DNA of 64,000 bases from Neckera pumila (taxonomy: Eukaryota; Streptophyta; Bryopsida; Hypnales; Neckeraceae), in NCBI GenBank assembly GCA_963969595.1, contig OZ018408.1:8119823-8183822 (forward strand), written 5' to 3'. Shown piece after piece: positions 36,027-47,552 of this stretch. The translations under genes and the position numbers were made by a program. The notes beneath the pieces were generated by a model that saw only the letters and a list, made by a program, of their open reading frames with translations, ran no database searches and was not told where the DNA came from. How positions within the stretch are numbered: position 1 is the stretch's first letter; each line of letters begins with the position of its first letter.

Positions 36027-36936
36027 CCCCTAAAGGACCAAGGCCATTTTTTGCCAAAAAACACTCAAAACTGCCATTTCTTTAGCAAAGAGTAAAAAAT
36101 ATTGAAAATTGTTGTTTTTTCCACATCTAACCGTAGGATCTTATACCTAACTAGTATGACAATGTGTGGAAAAAATTTCAGAATTTTTGACTGTACAAAT
36201 TGCAAGATATCTGTGCTTTAAGTGAAAAAAAATAAGTTTTTTAGCACATTGCGGGACTAGATTTTATGACTTTAAACATATTTAACTTTAATGTTTTGCA
36301 CACAAAGTTTTAAGATTCTAATCCTTAAAGTGAAGAAGTGAGTTGAGAGTCTAGGAAAAAAAAATCCAAAAAAAATTAATTTTCATTATTAAAAAAATTA
36401 TTAAGTAGAAGTAGGTAAGAGATAGAGGGAAAATCTAAAATATTAATATCTTTTATATGGAATTAAAATGCACCAATCTCAATGGTAAAATTTTTCCAAC
36501 AAAAAAATTAAACCTTGTGGAACTTTTCATTTTGAAAAATTATAAAAATTGCATTCAGAAATGAATCCTTCAAGTTATTTTTTTTAGGAAGATGCTCTAA
36601 GTGCCAAAAAACAAGATTGTCCATAACTTTCTCATAACAAATCCAAATGAAATGAATCAAAGCTTTCCAAATAGACAAAAATATAATCTACAAGAAAAAA
36701 AAATTATAAAAAAAAAAAAATTGTAAATTTTTTTTTGCTACCTCCCATCCCTTGTTTTGAGCTTGTTTGGGTATAACTTTTTCTCCCGGGCACTGATTGA
36801 AAAAATATTATATCCCACGAAGCTTAGCCGTTTTTCTATCTTCAAAAAAAATTCAGAAAATCTCAAAAAAATTCAGCCCGTAGGTACCTGTCAAAAATCC
36901 CATTTGTCCTTCAAAGGGACAATGGTCCTTTAGGAA
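36027..36936. mobile_element. TTAA element, ~0.92 kb subfamily, copy 1
   Basis: 910 bp with left terminus CCCCTAAAGGACCAAGGCC after TTAA (36023-36026). The right terminus GGTCCTTTAGG is followed by decayed TCAA. Internal blocks (GGACTAGATTTTATGACTTT, GGAATTAAAATGCAC, TTTTGAGCTTGTTTGG, CCCATTTGTCC) recur in the copies at 56580-57261, 57441-58364 and, inverted, 51721-52864. No open frame of useful length, so non-autonomous. Confidence 0.75.
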
Positions 36937-37317
36937 TCAAAGGATAAAAAACATGGCTACTATATCACTCCTTGGCTAACATGCTATACAACATTTTCCG
37001 AACTTAGGATGGCAAATTCATATACTAGTGATTCTCTCTTCCACGACAATACAGCGAGTTGCCTCAGCATATTTGAACAATCCAAGAACAACAATGAGGT
37101 TCTATTGAATCTCTAAGCATCCACCTTCCCTAACTATTCCTTTGTTTACTTTTTTCTAACATCAAAGAAATCCAACAAGAATTTTCTATAAGCTTATGAT
37201 CCATTCTAATCAATCCCCCCCCCCCATTATAGTGGTATAGAGGGCTCTATTTCCATGCAAGTGAAGATGAATAGTGATCAATTATGGTGCAAGTCCCAGT
37301 ATAGTTGTGGTGCAAAA

Positions 37318-38085
37318 TGATTGGCTACAAGTCTCTCAATATTGCAACCAACCCTTGGTCAATTTTATTCGCAACCCATGGTTGGAAATAGAAAGGTATA
37401 TATGACCAATATAGGTCAGATATAATCTTGAGCTAAAAAATTTAGGATAATCATGTTTTGAGAAAAAACAAACCGGACATTTTTTGGAATCCTTCCAAAC
37501 TCTATTTCCGCACATAAAAAAATTTCTACAATCAAGAAATCAATACAATAGATATCCGTAATTGCTTAACCCCTAAAGGACCGTTGGAATTATTGTGATT
37601 CAATTCCATCTAGAAGCTATTAACAATTTAGTTTTTTCTTCAATATTGAACCCACTTCTACTTAACAATTTTTAATGAGTGAAAATTAAGTGCTTTTTTT
37701 CCTAAATTTTTTTTGGAGATTTTCAACTCAACTACTTAACATAAATAAGTAGAAAATCAAAATCAGTAGTGCATAAAATTTGAACTAAAAAGATTCAAAG
37801 CCAAAAGATCTAGTCAAGCAAGGTGCAATAAAATTTGTTTTCTTCACTTTAAATGCATATATCTTGCTATCTACATGGTCAAAGTTTATGAAATTTCTTC
37901 TACGTATTCATATACTAGTCAAGTATAAGATCTTATGGTTGGATGTGCAAAAAAAATAATTTTTGAAGCTCTTTTTTCTTTGCAATAGAAATGAGAGTTT
38001 TGAGTGGTGTTTGATAAGAAAATCACCCTGGTCCTTTAGGGGTTAAATGGTTGGAGATGGGTTGACTACTCTACTTTATTTTTGC
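37318..38085. repeat. Direct duplication of a ~240-bp block, left copy plus insert
   Basis: The block at 37318-37560 (starting ATGATTGGCTACAAGTCT and containing GCAACCAACCCTTGGTCAAT) recurs at 38088-38305. The short 3' block CTACTCTACTTTATTTTTGC occurs at 38065-38084 and 38712-38731. So an original ~280-bp unit was duplicated. The left unit is interrupted by the TTAA element 37570-38042 and the right unit by the TA-flanked element 38307-38703, both at about the same internal position. Confidence 0.75.
37570..38042. mobile_element. TTAA element, 473-bp deletion derivative
   Basis: Perfect 13-bp termini CCCCTAAAGGACC / GGTCCTTTAGGGG flanked by TTAA on both sides (37566-37569 and 38043-38046). 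After the left 13 bp the sequence jumps directly to GTTGGAATTATTGTGATTC, which lies about 470 bp inside the 0.92 kb copy at 51721-52864. From there the two agree to the right end. It also supplies the empty site for the element nested at 52222-52441. Confidence 0.88.
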
Positions 38086-38306
38086 ATTATGATTGGCTAT
38101 AAGTCTTTTCATATTGCAACCAACCCTTGGTCAATTTTGTTTGCAACCTATGGTTGAAAATAGGAAAGTCTATGTCTATGTGACCAGTAGATAGAATCTT
38201 GAGCTAAAAATTTCAGGATAATTATGTTTTGAGAAAAAAAATCCTACATAATTTTGGAATCTTTCCAAACTCTATTTCCACAGTCAAGAAATCCACGCAG
38301 CAGATA

Positions 38307-38703
38307 AGGTCAGACCACCTATACCTAATCACTTAAGCTCATGTGGTGCAGATGGCGAGCAATTGAATGCGATGGAGATTTTTCCCGTGTAGGAAGATAG
38401 AGAATACTAAGATTGCAAAATTTTCAGAATTTTTAATGCAAAACTAAAATTTCTGTGAATTTTGGGAGCCAAAAAGTGTTCCAAACCAATTTCCAATCAC
38501 TAGAGTCTTCCAATTCCAATCACTCAAGAACTAGCTTCATACTATCTTTTTCCTTGTTATTTTTTGCACACTTTAGGACATGTGTCATGATCTTACTAGT
38601 TCCAAACTTAAAAAAGAGTAAAAACACATTACAAGCCTTGATTGGAAATAGGGGCACTACCGGTTGGGAATTGGTCCCTGGTTGAAAATGGGTGGTCCGA
38701 CCT
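38307..38703. mobile_element. TA-flanked AGGT-ended element, 397 bp
   Basis: Ends AGGTCAGACCACC and GGTGGTCCGACCT are inverted repeats, flanked by TA at 38305-38306 and 38704-38705. The subterminal GGTCCCTGGTTGAAAATGGG parallels the right end of 52222-52441 (GGTCCCTGATTAGGAATGGG). The interior at 38440-38640 is similar, in reverse, to 63570-63780. Non-coding. Confidence 0.75.
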
Positions 38704-38732
38704 TATACGAACTACTCTACTTTATTTTTGCT

Positions 38733-40311
38733 GACGGATCCCGGCCACCCATTTGCGGTAGCGTGCCTACGGTCTTTCATTCAGGAGTGGCGATGCTTTA
38801 ACTTTGGAAGCACCGGCACGGCGGATGCTCGTTTCACGGCCCCTGAAATGGAGCTCGCTGTCCCAACCTACGATAGTTGAAAGCTGCAATCCATCACGGT
38901 GAAAAATCTTTCGAAACACGAAAATTCTCACGCCATTGGGATAAGCCGCAGGAACAGAAATCGTAACGAAAGACTTGCTAACTTACTCGGTAGAATTTCT
39001 GAATGTTGCAGTTGCGCTCACAATGACAGGAATTCCAACGATTCTCATCATCGTAGGAATTTGCAGATCGACAGCACGACCTCTCCGCACTCTGCTGCTA
39101 TTGTAGTTTTCATAGACAGCAGGTCGACCTAATGGCTATGCTTGACCCGTCGCAACTCTCGTTTGTGAACTAAGTGGCCCTAAGTAGTTTGCGATTCAAC
39201 AACTGCTTTCAGAAATCCTTTTAAAAAGCGTCGCTCACTCATCTACTGCAGTCCGCATAGAATCTGCCTGTGGCGACATTGGAGGCGCATCCGACACTCT
39301 CAATGCGTTCGTCCTGGAGTATGGAATCCTGCGCGAAAAGCGTGTCTGTGTCTGGATTTATCGCCTTGTCTTCATCGCCTGAAAGCTGGCAGGAACGATC
39401 CGTGACCCCCCCGCCAACCACGCGTCGCCGCTGACAGTGTTGGAATTTTATTTTTTTTCACTCAAGCATTCAGCGTACGGTACTATTTGATTACTACTGT
39501 GGTGAATTTTAAACCCTTTTGGCCCGGCCGCCTGCCGTGGCTACATTTGTGAAACCGAATCTAGGATAGCCATTGCTGTATGGTAGGATTTGCTGGCATT
39601 CACGGCATGCGGTGGCCCATTCGGGATTAGGACGGAGTTACCTGAGGTGTAAAAGTCATGCACGAGATTTATCGACAAGGAATGTTTTGAGGGCGGCGTG
39701 AGAACTGAAAGCTGAGCCGGCGCGAGGGACAAAGGTAATAGTTCACTTGACGGAGGCTGTCCGATCTCATCGGTGGTAGCTCCTTGGCTTTTTGATGCTT
39801 AATTAATAAGCTGAAGTTGAGTGAAGGTCCTGTGGCGGCGGCTGAAGTTTGAGTGAAGTGGCGCATATGCACTAGGGTTTGCAGTTGGGTCGTCGAATTT
39901 CTTGTTAAGTATCGAGTTAGTGCTCGGTCTGCTGCAGTTTACAGCTTCTGGCTGCTTGCCATTGTGTAGGCGCTCCAGATGTGGAAGGTCACGCAGTGGA
40001 TAAGCTGAAGCGAGAGATGCTTACTGCACCGCCGGCAAAAGCTCACTAGCCAGGGAGACGCCGCTACTGGCGGATTTGATGCGGATTGCAGTAGGTGATG
40101 TGTCGATGCGGCACGGAGAGAAGAATCGTTATCGAAGTGGCCACGACTACTCGAATTCTTTGCGCATTTGCTAGAGGCACAATGACAGCCAGAATAAGAC
40201 GAAATTGAACGGTTATCCTTCTCTTCGCGGCATTGAGGTTTCTTCCTCTTCGACGTCGTCAGTTCTGCATTTGAGGGGCGTGAAATTTAGGTTTAGCCTT
40301 GTCGGGGAGAG
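38733..40311. other. Upstream region of the major facilitator gene
   Basis: From about 38730 the composition becomes markedly more GC-rich than the repeats to the left. No gene is recognised: short open frames on both strands (for example 38899-39132, 39239-39421, 39541-39872) have no domain. It probably holds the promoter and 5' UTR of the transporter gene. Confidence 0.45.
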
Positions 40312-43184
40312 ATGGTGTGGCCGAGTCGATGGTTTGTGCTGGTGGCGTCGATATGGCTACAGTCATGCTCGGGAATCGGGTACGTGTTCGGAAGCTTGTC
40401 GCCGGTGATTAAGAGCTCGTTAGACTACAATCAGAAGCAAATCAACCGGCTCGGGGTTGCGAAAGACATCGGCGATAGCGTGGGCCTTCTGGCGGGTTTC
40501 CTGTGCGACTGGCTGCCGACTTGGGCGCTCATCTTGGTGGGCATCGTGCAGAACTTCGTTGGCTATGGGTGGCTATGGCTCATTGTGGTCCATCGAGTTT
40601 CGCAACCACATTTCGCCCTGGTGAGTCCCTTTCTTTCTTTCTTTCTTGTATTGCAAGTCCTGTGGAGGACTTTTTCACCCAATTTTCTTTTCAAGGTTTC
40701 TATAAGATAGAGGATACTCTATCCGATTTAAATTACATGTAATAGTGTGCTCTCATTAGGAGATGATTATGTAGCGCCGGAGAGATCGCTTTGGTTACGA
40801 GAACCAAATTCTCTTGAGATCAAATTTTCTCAATGTACCTTTCAATGTATTTTGCAACGTTTCAAAGTGGGAGGTTGTAGATCACTATTGAAGGCAGTAT
40901 AGAACCCCATTTTCGTTCAATGATAAATGACCATAGATATTTAGTCGATTCTTATGTGTTTTCACCCAACCTGCTAATTGAATGCAACCAAGTGTATTGG
41001 AAGAGGTGAGTTGCTGTTGATAACGGGGGCAGTCGATAGGAGGCAATTTTAGGATCCTCTATCTTAGTATCGGCGACAATGTCCATTGGATCATTGATCA
41101 TTGTCAGTTTGATGAATGAGGCTGTCGGCAATGCTGCATGGGCAGGTGTGCTTGCTAATCCTGGTGGGGACGAACGGTGAAACGTACTTCAACACAGCAG
41201 CTTTGGTGTCCTCGGTTCGCAATTTTTCCCATTACAGGGGACCTGTGGTGGGCATCTTGAAAGGCTTTGGCGGACTAGGCGGTGCTATTTTCACTTGTGT
41301 ATACACAGCCCTGTATGCCCCGGACCAAGCTTCCTTCATTTTCTTGGTGGCTGTAGTTCCGACTGTTGTTGCGTTGCTGTCAATGTTTGTGGTCCGGCCA
41401 TTGTCCTTCGAAGCCGAAGATAGTGATGTTCAGGCCAAGAAGTTCAACTTCCTCTACGTCATATGTTTAGTCTTGGCCGCCTACCTGTTGGGCACCATCA
41501 TTGTGCAAGATAGCAACTCCTCTGTGGATCGTTCCAGCATGGATCGCATTTTTGCATTGGGATTAATGGTTCTACTTGCTCTCCCCTTGGTCCTCATCAT
41601 TCCCGTGCCCAAACGGGCATCCGCGCCGGATATGAACTTCCAAGACGAAGTCAGTCAATTGCAAGCTCCGTTACTGGAGGATACCGAGATAGAAGCTGCA
41701 GTACGTGCCGAAGACTCACTTGCTGGGAGCAGCGGCCATGATAAGGTTCCTCCACTTCCAGTGCAGAGTTGGAAACAGTCGTCCCGTTTCAAAGAAGACG
41801 CCCTGCTCTTCAGCGAACTGGAAGACGAGAAGGAAACGTGGCCCGAGCCTGTTAGACTTGACCGATTACGCCGTGCTAGCTCCCGTTTGTACCGTGCTGT
41901 AGCGGAAGGCGCCATCAAACTGAAGCGGAAAAAGGGTCCTCGTCGAGGTGAAGACTTCACGATGAAGGAGGCTCTCATCAAGGCAGACTTATGGCTATTG
42001 TTCTTTGGCCTTGCGTGTGGCGCTGGATCTGGGTTGACGGTGATCGACAATCTGGGTCAGATTTCGCAGTCTATGGGATACAAAGATCCTCACATCTTCG
42101 TTGCCTTGATCAGCATTTGGAACTTTCTGGGTCGTCTCGGAGGTGGCTATGCATCCGAAGTGATTGCCAGGTGGGTACTCATCTCCCGTAAGCATTTGGT
42201 CTATCTTATGTTGTATTAGTAGGAAGGCGGAGGATTCTTTCCATCACTTTAAGAATTTTATCACTTCTAATAGTGTGCTTTGATTTGGCGAGACCTCTTT
42301 GGGTACAAGAGCCAAACTCCTTGACATTAAATGTTTATGGCTATGTATGAATTATTCATGCAATCATTCAAAATGGGAGGTTGTAGATCACTATTTAAGG
42401 GATAGTAGCGACACTCATTTCCATTCAAAGATTAATAACCAGAGACATTTAGCTAAGTCATGTTTGCACTCAACTTGCTAATTGAAGGCCAATTGAGGGT
42501 AGTGGAAGAGATGAGCTGCTATTAGGAACAGGGGTCAGGCATTAGGGGACAGGATCACGTCTCTGTACGGGTTTCGTATCATCGACCTTAGCGCTCGTTG
42601 CTTTCAGAGGAGTTTCGTGCGGAGACAGAAATGAACAGTTGATTGAAGGTGTGGTGTGGTGGGGATGAGTATGCAGAGAGTATGCACTGCCAAGGCCGAT
42701 TCTACTGGCAGCAGCGCAGACAATGATGGCGGTAGGCCATGCCTCACTGGCGGTCGCCTTGCCGGGCTCGTTGTATGCAGGCTCACTGTTGGTGGGCATG
42801 GGATACGGAGCGCATTGGGCCATTGTTCCAGCCACTGCCTCGGAACTCTTTGGCTTGAAGAGTTTCGGCATGCTGTACAACTTCCTGTGCGTGGCGAACC
42901 CTGCCGGATCTCTCGTGTTCTCTGGGCTTATTGCCGGAACTCTTTACGACAGGGAGGCTCAGAAGCAGCAAGGTGGAACTGCCCCACCGGGCGTGGACGC
43001 TTTGAAATGCGAAGGTGCTGTCTGTTTCCGGCTAACGCTGCTCATCATGACCGGAGTTTGCTTGCTTGGGGTTGCTCTCAACTTGATTCTCATTTCCCGC
43101 ACGCGACGTGTGTACACCATGTTGTATGCGAAGCAGCGTGATGAAGGAGCAGATGAGGAAAGCCGCAGCAAAGCCAGTAGTTAG
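40312..43184 (+). CDS. Nodulin-like / NFD4 major facilitator superfamily transporter (3 exons)
   Basis: A membrane transporter of the plant nodulin-like family; substrates of most members are unknown. Exons: 40312-40620, 41146-42170, 42677-43184; GT-AG, in frame, about 613 residues. The N-terminal nodulin-like domain shows SSLDYNQKQINRLGVAKDIGDSVG, LVGTNGETYFNTAALVS, and the hallmark RGPVVGILKGFGGLGGAIFT. A long hydrophilic loop (about residues 215-320) separates the two halves and includes the block MKEALIKADLWLLFF and then GLTVIDNLGQI.QS.GY. Exon 3 holds the last helices (PGSLYAGSLLVGMGYGAHWAIVP, YNFLCVANPAGSLVFSG) and a basic tail. About twelve hydrophobic segments are visible. The exon 1/2 junction may omit one or two residues relative to homologues (usual FALWxMC; here FALVC). 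Both introns contain the same 360-bp transposon family. Confidence 0.9.
40705..41064. mobile_element. TA-flanked AGRTRGAGGATAC family, copy 1 (MFS intron 1)
   Basis: 360 bp. Ends AGATAGAGGATACT and AGGATCCTCTATCT are inverted repeats flanked by TA (40703-40704, 41065-41066). Internal blocks TAGTGTGCT, GAGAACCAAA, GTGGGAGGTTGTAGATCACT and CCTGCTAATTGAA are shared with the copies at 42222-42588 and 61515-61878. Confidence 0.85.
42222..42588. mobile_element. TA-flanked AGRTRGAGGATAC family, copy 2 (MFS intron 2)
   Basis: 367 bp, more diverged at the ends: GGAAGGCGGAGGATTC on the left and GTATCATCGACCT on the right, with TA at 42220-42221 and 42589-42590. The interior is collinear with copy 1, including ATGGGAGGTTGTAGATCACT and CAACTTGCTAATTGAAGGCC. 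Confidence 0.8.
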
Positions 43185-44609
43185 CACTCCCATTAAAGTA
43201 ACCGGAGCTCTGGTAAATCATTTTATATTAAGATTCGCCCTCTGTCCCTGAGAGTGTCGTTTTCACTTGCGTTGTGAAAGTAATTGGGGTCCATCAATGT
43301 GTCGGTGATCTGTGGTTTTGACAATTTCAATGAGGTGCTGCATTACCAGCAACTCTTACTATTGAGCCTGGAATTTCATGTGTTCACATGATCCTTGCAA
43401 ACGAAGATGCGTAAAAAAACGGAGCTCTCTTTGCAAAATGTTCTTTCTATATTCCATTTTTTCTGTGTGAGGATGAATTTTTGCAAGTTCACTGATGCCT
43501 ACCACAAGTGATACACGACTTCAAAACTATCACTAAAACAATATGGGGCGAGAGTCGTAAATTGGTCGATTGCATCGAAGTCAGCCCGTGCATCCATAGT
43601 ATAGGATCTCTCTAAAATGTTGTCAGTCTTGGCTCCTCAAATGCACATGATTATGTGGGGCTCCGAGAAGCTATGCCAATAATGTGTTGCATGTAAACAA
43701 GGAGGTCCATAAAGCACTCAGGCGCTAAAAGTGTGTGCTAACACATGTCATAGAGCATGTGAAAGAAAATAGTACAAGTGTTTCTTGCAATCACCCATAA
43801 ATTGCAACAGCAAATAAGAAAAAATACCCAGAATATGAAAACTTTTCAATTTTGTGATGTTGGTACACATTGGCAAGTGACGTAAGGTTATAGTAGATCC
43901 CAAAATACTACTATATTCAATGGTTAGGGACGGCATCTTGTGTGGAAAATTTAATTAAAATTGGCATAAATGGTCTGGTGGGTAGGAAAAATAATAATAA
44001 TAATTTCAATTTTATAAAATTTAAAATAAATTAGTTTTGGGAACTTGAATTGTTTTATTGGTTGGAAAAAATATGGTTGAGTTCTAGAGGGCCAATTGGA
44101 GAGTCTACTAGAACCCTTCACCCATTTTTATTTTTTGGGATTTGAAGTATTTTGTTATATTTGGAAGCTTACTTTGTTGTTGACAATAATACACAAAGCA
44201 ATATACACACATGCTTCAAAAGTTATAGTAGATTATAAGTCCATCACACTAGGTGTGACAAAGAAAAAGATCGGTATTTCTTACAATCATCCATTCACGC
44301 AACTTCCAAAAAAAATAGACAAAAATTACAATCTGTTTCATGATGCATACTTAAAATTATTCATTAATCACTTGTTAGCTCTACCAATGTATAAGGTTGA
44401 TAATTTTTCATATCTTTATATTCAAACCTTAAATGCCCAATTGAAGGCCTTTTTTCCTTCAAAATCCATTCAGAAACTACCATTTCTAATGCATTGATTC
44501 CAAAAAATGGGAAAATGAAAGTAAATAATGAACCATAGGATCTTGCATATAATACTAAACATGCAAGAAAAGGAATCAAGTTCATCTTGAAACCTCTCAA
44601 AAAATATAT
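43185..44609. other. AT-rich intergenic DNA
   Basis: The transporter 3' UTR is probably within the first few hundred bases. The rest is AT-rich. The phrase TTTCTTGCAATCA.CC occurs near 43782 and 44277 (also 56562), suggesting further decayed repeats, but I could not bound them. Confidence 0.45.
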
Positions 44610-44613
44610 TTAA

Positions 44614-45245
44614 CCCCTAAATGCCCAAGGCCTGTTTTGAGAGTCTAGGAATTTGCTCTAATTTGAACAAAAAACCAACATTTTGATAAGTTGTACAAAT
44701 ATTTTTGGAATTGTAACCGTACAAATTCAAACTAAACATGTTAGAGATCATATAGGAGAAGAAAACACAACAATATCACTTATGAATCAAAAGATTATAA
44801 TGTTTGACCATGAGGGTATTAAAACTATGAAAATCTTCCGTTCTCTTTTTGCATATCACATCTAAAATTGGTCACCAAAAAAAATGAGGTTAAAGGGCCT
44901 AACATACATAACACCAATCAATTTATGGCCTCTCAAAATCTATTCTACAATTTTTTAAAATGAATTTCTAATGTGATTTTTCCTCCAAGATCTAGTATAT
45001 TTGCGTCTCATTTTCAAGAGCATGTAACACTACGGAAAGTCAAGATTGCAATGGGTACCCTTGCACAAAATCTTGAATAGAAAAACTGTAATCAATCATT
45101 TTCAAAATCAGATTTTTGATGCTAAAACTAGACTTTAAGAAGAATTTACAAAAATGTGAACTACTAAAAATAGCAATTTGTTTTGGTTTCATTTAACTTC
45201 AAAGTATTATCGACACCAAAATTTGGTCCCTCGGCCATTTAGGGG
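44614..45245. mobile_element. TTAA element, 632 bp
   Basis: Termini CCCCTAAATGCCC and GGCCATTTAGGGG are inverted repeats (12 of 13), exactly flanked by TTAA at 44610-44613 and 45246-45249. The interior 44790-45110 is the reverse complement of sequences at about 20970-21300 and of the end of the window (63890-64000), so this sub-family has further relatives. Non-coding. Confidence 0.85.
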
Positions 45246-45249
45246 TTAA

Positions 45250-46049
45250 AAGCCAATTTTGCTAATTTGTCATACTTTGAGGTTTAGTGGTTTTGAGTAT
45301 TATGGAGTATACAAAATTAATGGTTAGAGCTAAAATTTTTGCAGTCTGTTCCCACAATAGACAAGCATATTCTTAATGAAGAAAATCTAAGAATAAATTA
45401 ATTTTTTTCCTCCACGTTTGTGCAAATAGGGCTCTATGGCATGTACACTTTTGAATATTGAAGATGGTTGCAAGTTCATTCTTTGGTGAAATCTCATCAC
45501 CATGAAACCCGCCACAAATTGCTAATTTTTTTCATCTTTTTGTAAATTGACTTTTCTATTTTTTACAAGTTAAAACGTCAAATATACTGATTTTTTTGAA
45601 ATTCTATTTATTTCTAGTTCTCCTACTTGGAGAATTTTCCTATACTTTTACTTCGTTGATTATCTTCATCTTTAAGGTACATACATTGACCATATTTTGT
45701 ATAATTTTTTTGAATTTTTTTTTCTAATTTTATGGTACCCCCAAAAAATATGAAAGTTGCCAAAATGCTACAAAAGTAGTTAGTGTTTCTTGCAACTAAC
45801 CAAATACAACAAATGGTGTTAGAAATTACTTCAACCAAGGTTCTATGGTTTTCCTAAAGCAATTTCAAGAGATTTCAAATAATTATTTTGTTGAAAGGTT
45901 AAATTATGACTTTCCTAAGATTTCAAAATTTCCATACAAAAAAACAAAAATCTCTTTAAATCCATTTCCAAAAAATTTCAAAAATTTCAAAAACACAGTA
46001 ATTGAATTCAGACCTACCTACAAATCATGCCATTAATTTTAGTACAAAA
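45250..46049. other. AT-rich intergenic DNA
   Basis: No gene or bounded repeat recognised. Confidence 0.5.
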
Positions 46050-46052
46050 TAT

Positions 46053-46223
46053 CACTACAAGAAAACAGTGTCCGAATTGACACGTCCTAATTGACTAAAA
46101 TGTCCGAATTGACAGAATCCTGTCAAAAAAATGTCCGAATTGACAAAAAATTGACAAAATAATGTCCAAATTGACAAAAAATTGACAAAAAAATGTCCGA
46201 ATTGACACTGCTCCCTTGTAGTG
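46053..46223. mobile_element. Miniature CACTA element, 171 bp
   Basis: Ends CACTACAAGAAAACAGTG and CTTGTAGTG: the first nine bases CACTACAAG are perfectly inverted at the right end. A 3-bp duplication TAT flanks both sides (46050-46052, 46224-46226). The interior is a row of subterminal repeats of TGTCCGAATTGACA and TTGACAAAAAATTGACAAAA. CACTA termini, 3-bp duplication and clustered subterminal repeats are the hallmarks of plant En/Spm elements. With no transposase it must be non-autonomous. Confidence 0.9.
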
Positions 46224-46641
46224 TATGGAGTAAGTTGTTTATGACCTATATCATCTTATGGTGTATTCTAACAACAAACTTCAAAGTATTGTTATTGATT
46301 TTAATTTTTTCATATAAAAAAAAATACTAAAGACTAGTTATTTCAATTAACTTAAAACTTACAATTGTTACATACTTCTAATTTTTAATACATAAAAGTA
46401 CTATCTTATCAAATATACTAACCAATTTTGTAGTTACACAATTTTCTAATTACAAATTCATAATCTAATATGCTATAAATTTACATATAGATTATGACTT
46501 TATAAATTTGTAAATTAGCAACAATGATAAGTTCATATGTTTCAAGATTTTGAAGTTTTATAGTTTCAAGTTTTAAATTCTAAAATCGTTTCTATTGATA
46601 GCACAGTTCACAAACCCTTCTATCCAATGGAGATACAACTA

Positions 46642-46936
46642 AAGTAGGGGGCTGTAGAAGCAACCCTTTAAGAGCTGATTTGCATTTTGGGGAAAGCTAA
46701 ACTGCTTAAAATGATTTTCAATAAATTTTTTGTGGTAAGAAAAATGGAATTGGCATCTCATCCAAGTCATTTTATATTTTTTAGGCCTTTATGGAATTAG
46801 TTATGAATTTTTGAAGTTGAAAACACCATGGTTTTTAAAAGCGACCCCCTCCTGAAATGTACACTTTTTGTACATGTTAGAGGCAAAATGTACCAAATCA
46901 CTTTTAGAGACAGGTTGCTTTTACAACCCCTTACCT
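46642..46936. mobile_element. TA-flanked AGGT-ended element, 295 bp
   Basis: Ends AAGTAGGGGGCTGTAGAAGC and GCTTTTACAACCCCTTACCT are imperfect inverted repeats that continue through AACC/GGTT, flanked by TA at 46640-46641 and 46937-46938. A decayed relative in reverse orientation lies at about 30690-30925. Confidence 0.75.
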
Positions 46937-47019
46937 TAAAAGTGTGTAGAGCAAAAAGAACAACCCCTTTTTTTTTAGTTGGATAGGCCTTGGAAATCCC
47001 AAAATCCCTTGCACAACTA

Positions 47020-47158
47020 AGGTAGGAGGTCCATAAACTATCCCTTTATAAGCATACCCACTCCATCAATGACAAGCATAGATATTTCAAGGAAAATGTC
47101 ACTTATCCCTGGATACGAGATGCATTTAGAACCCAGTCAGTTTATGAACCTCCTACCT
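47020..47158. mobile_element. TA-flanked AGGT-ended element, 139 bp
   Basis: Ends AGGTAGGAGGTCCATAAACT and AGTTTATGAACCTCCTACCT are inverted repeats differing at one position, flanked by TA (47018-47019, 47159-47160). Non-coding. It lies 81 bp to the right of the 295-bp element of the same type. Confidence 0.88.
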
Positions 47159-47552
47159 TAGGAAATCCCATGCACTATGCACCCACAGAAGACAACCTCC
47201 TATCCATGCAAATTTATGTAGGAAACGGTTATTTTTTGTAGCCTTGCAAGTTAAGGTGAACGTTCATGCCTCTTGCAGAACTCAACACAACCACTCCAAT
47301 TCCGTCCCTACGTTGCCGACTTTAGTGACAAATTTTCAGCTAAACAAGTGGTAACCCATCATGAACAGATACTTGGAAACTGCCCTCGGGAGCAGAAAAT
47401 AGTACAAAGCGCAAGAAGGATCTTGTGCAGTACAATTATTCTCAGAATTCCGGTCCAAGCAGTGTCATTTGAAGCGCTGTTGGCACAAAGTGACTTGTTA
47501 AACTAAGCTTAAAGCCCCCAAGCATTGAGAACTTGGCAGAAAACAAGCTGAC

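Noticed and set aside
38455..38685. Open frame of 76 codons with a relative at 63571-63762
   Set aside because: The two frames are similar only because both lie in copies of the same non-coding repeat. Indels and an absence of domain features argue against a protein.
47273..47506. 77-codon open frame near the J-protein gene
   Set aside because: No recognisable motif, and it probably lies in the 3' flank of the J-protein gene on the opposite strand.
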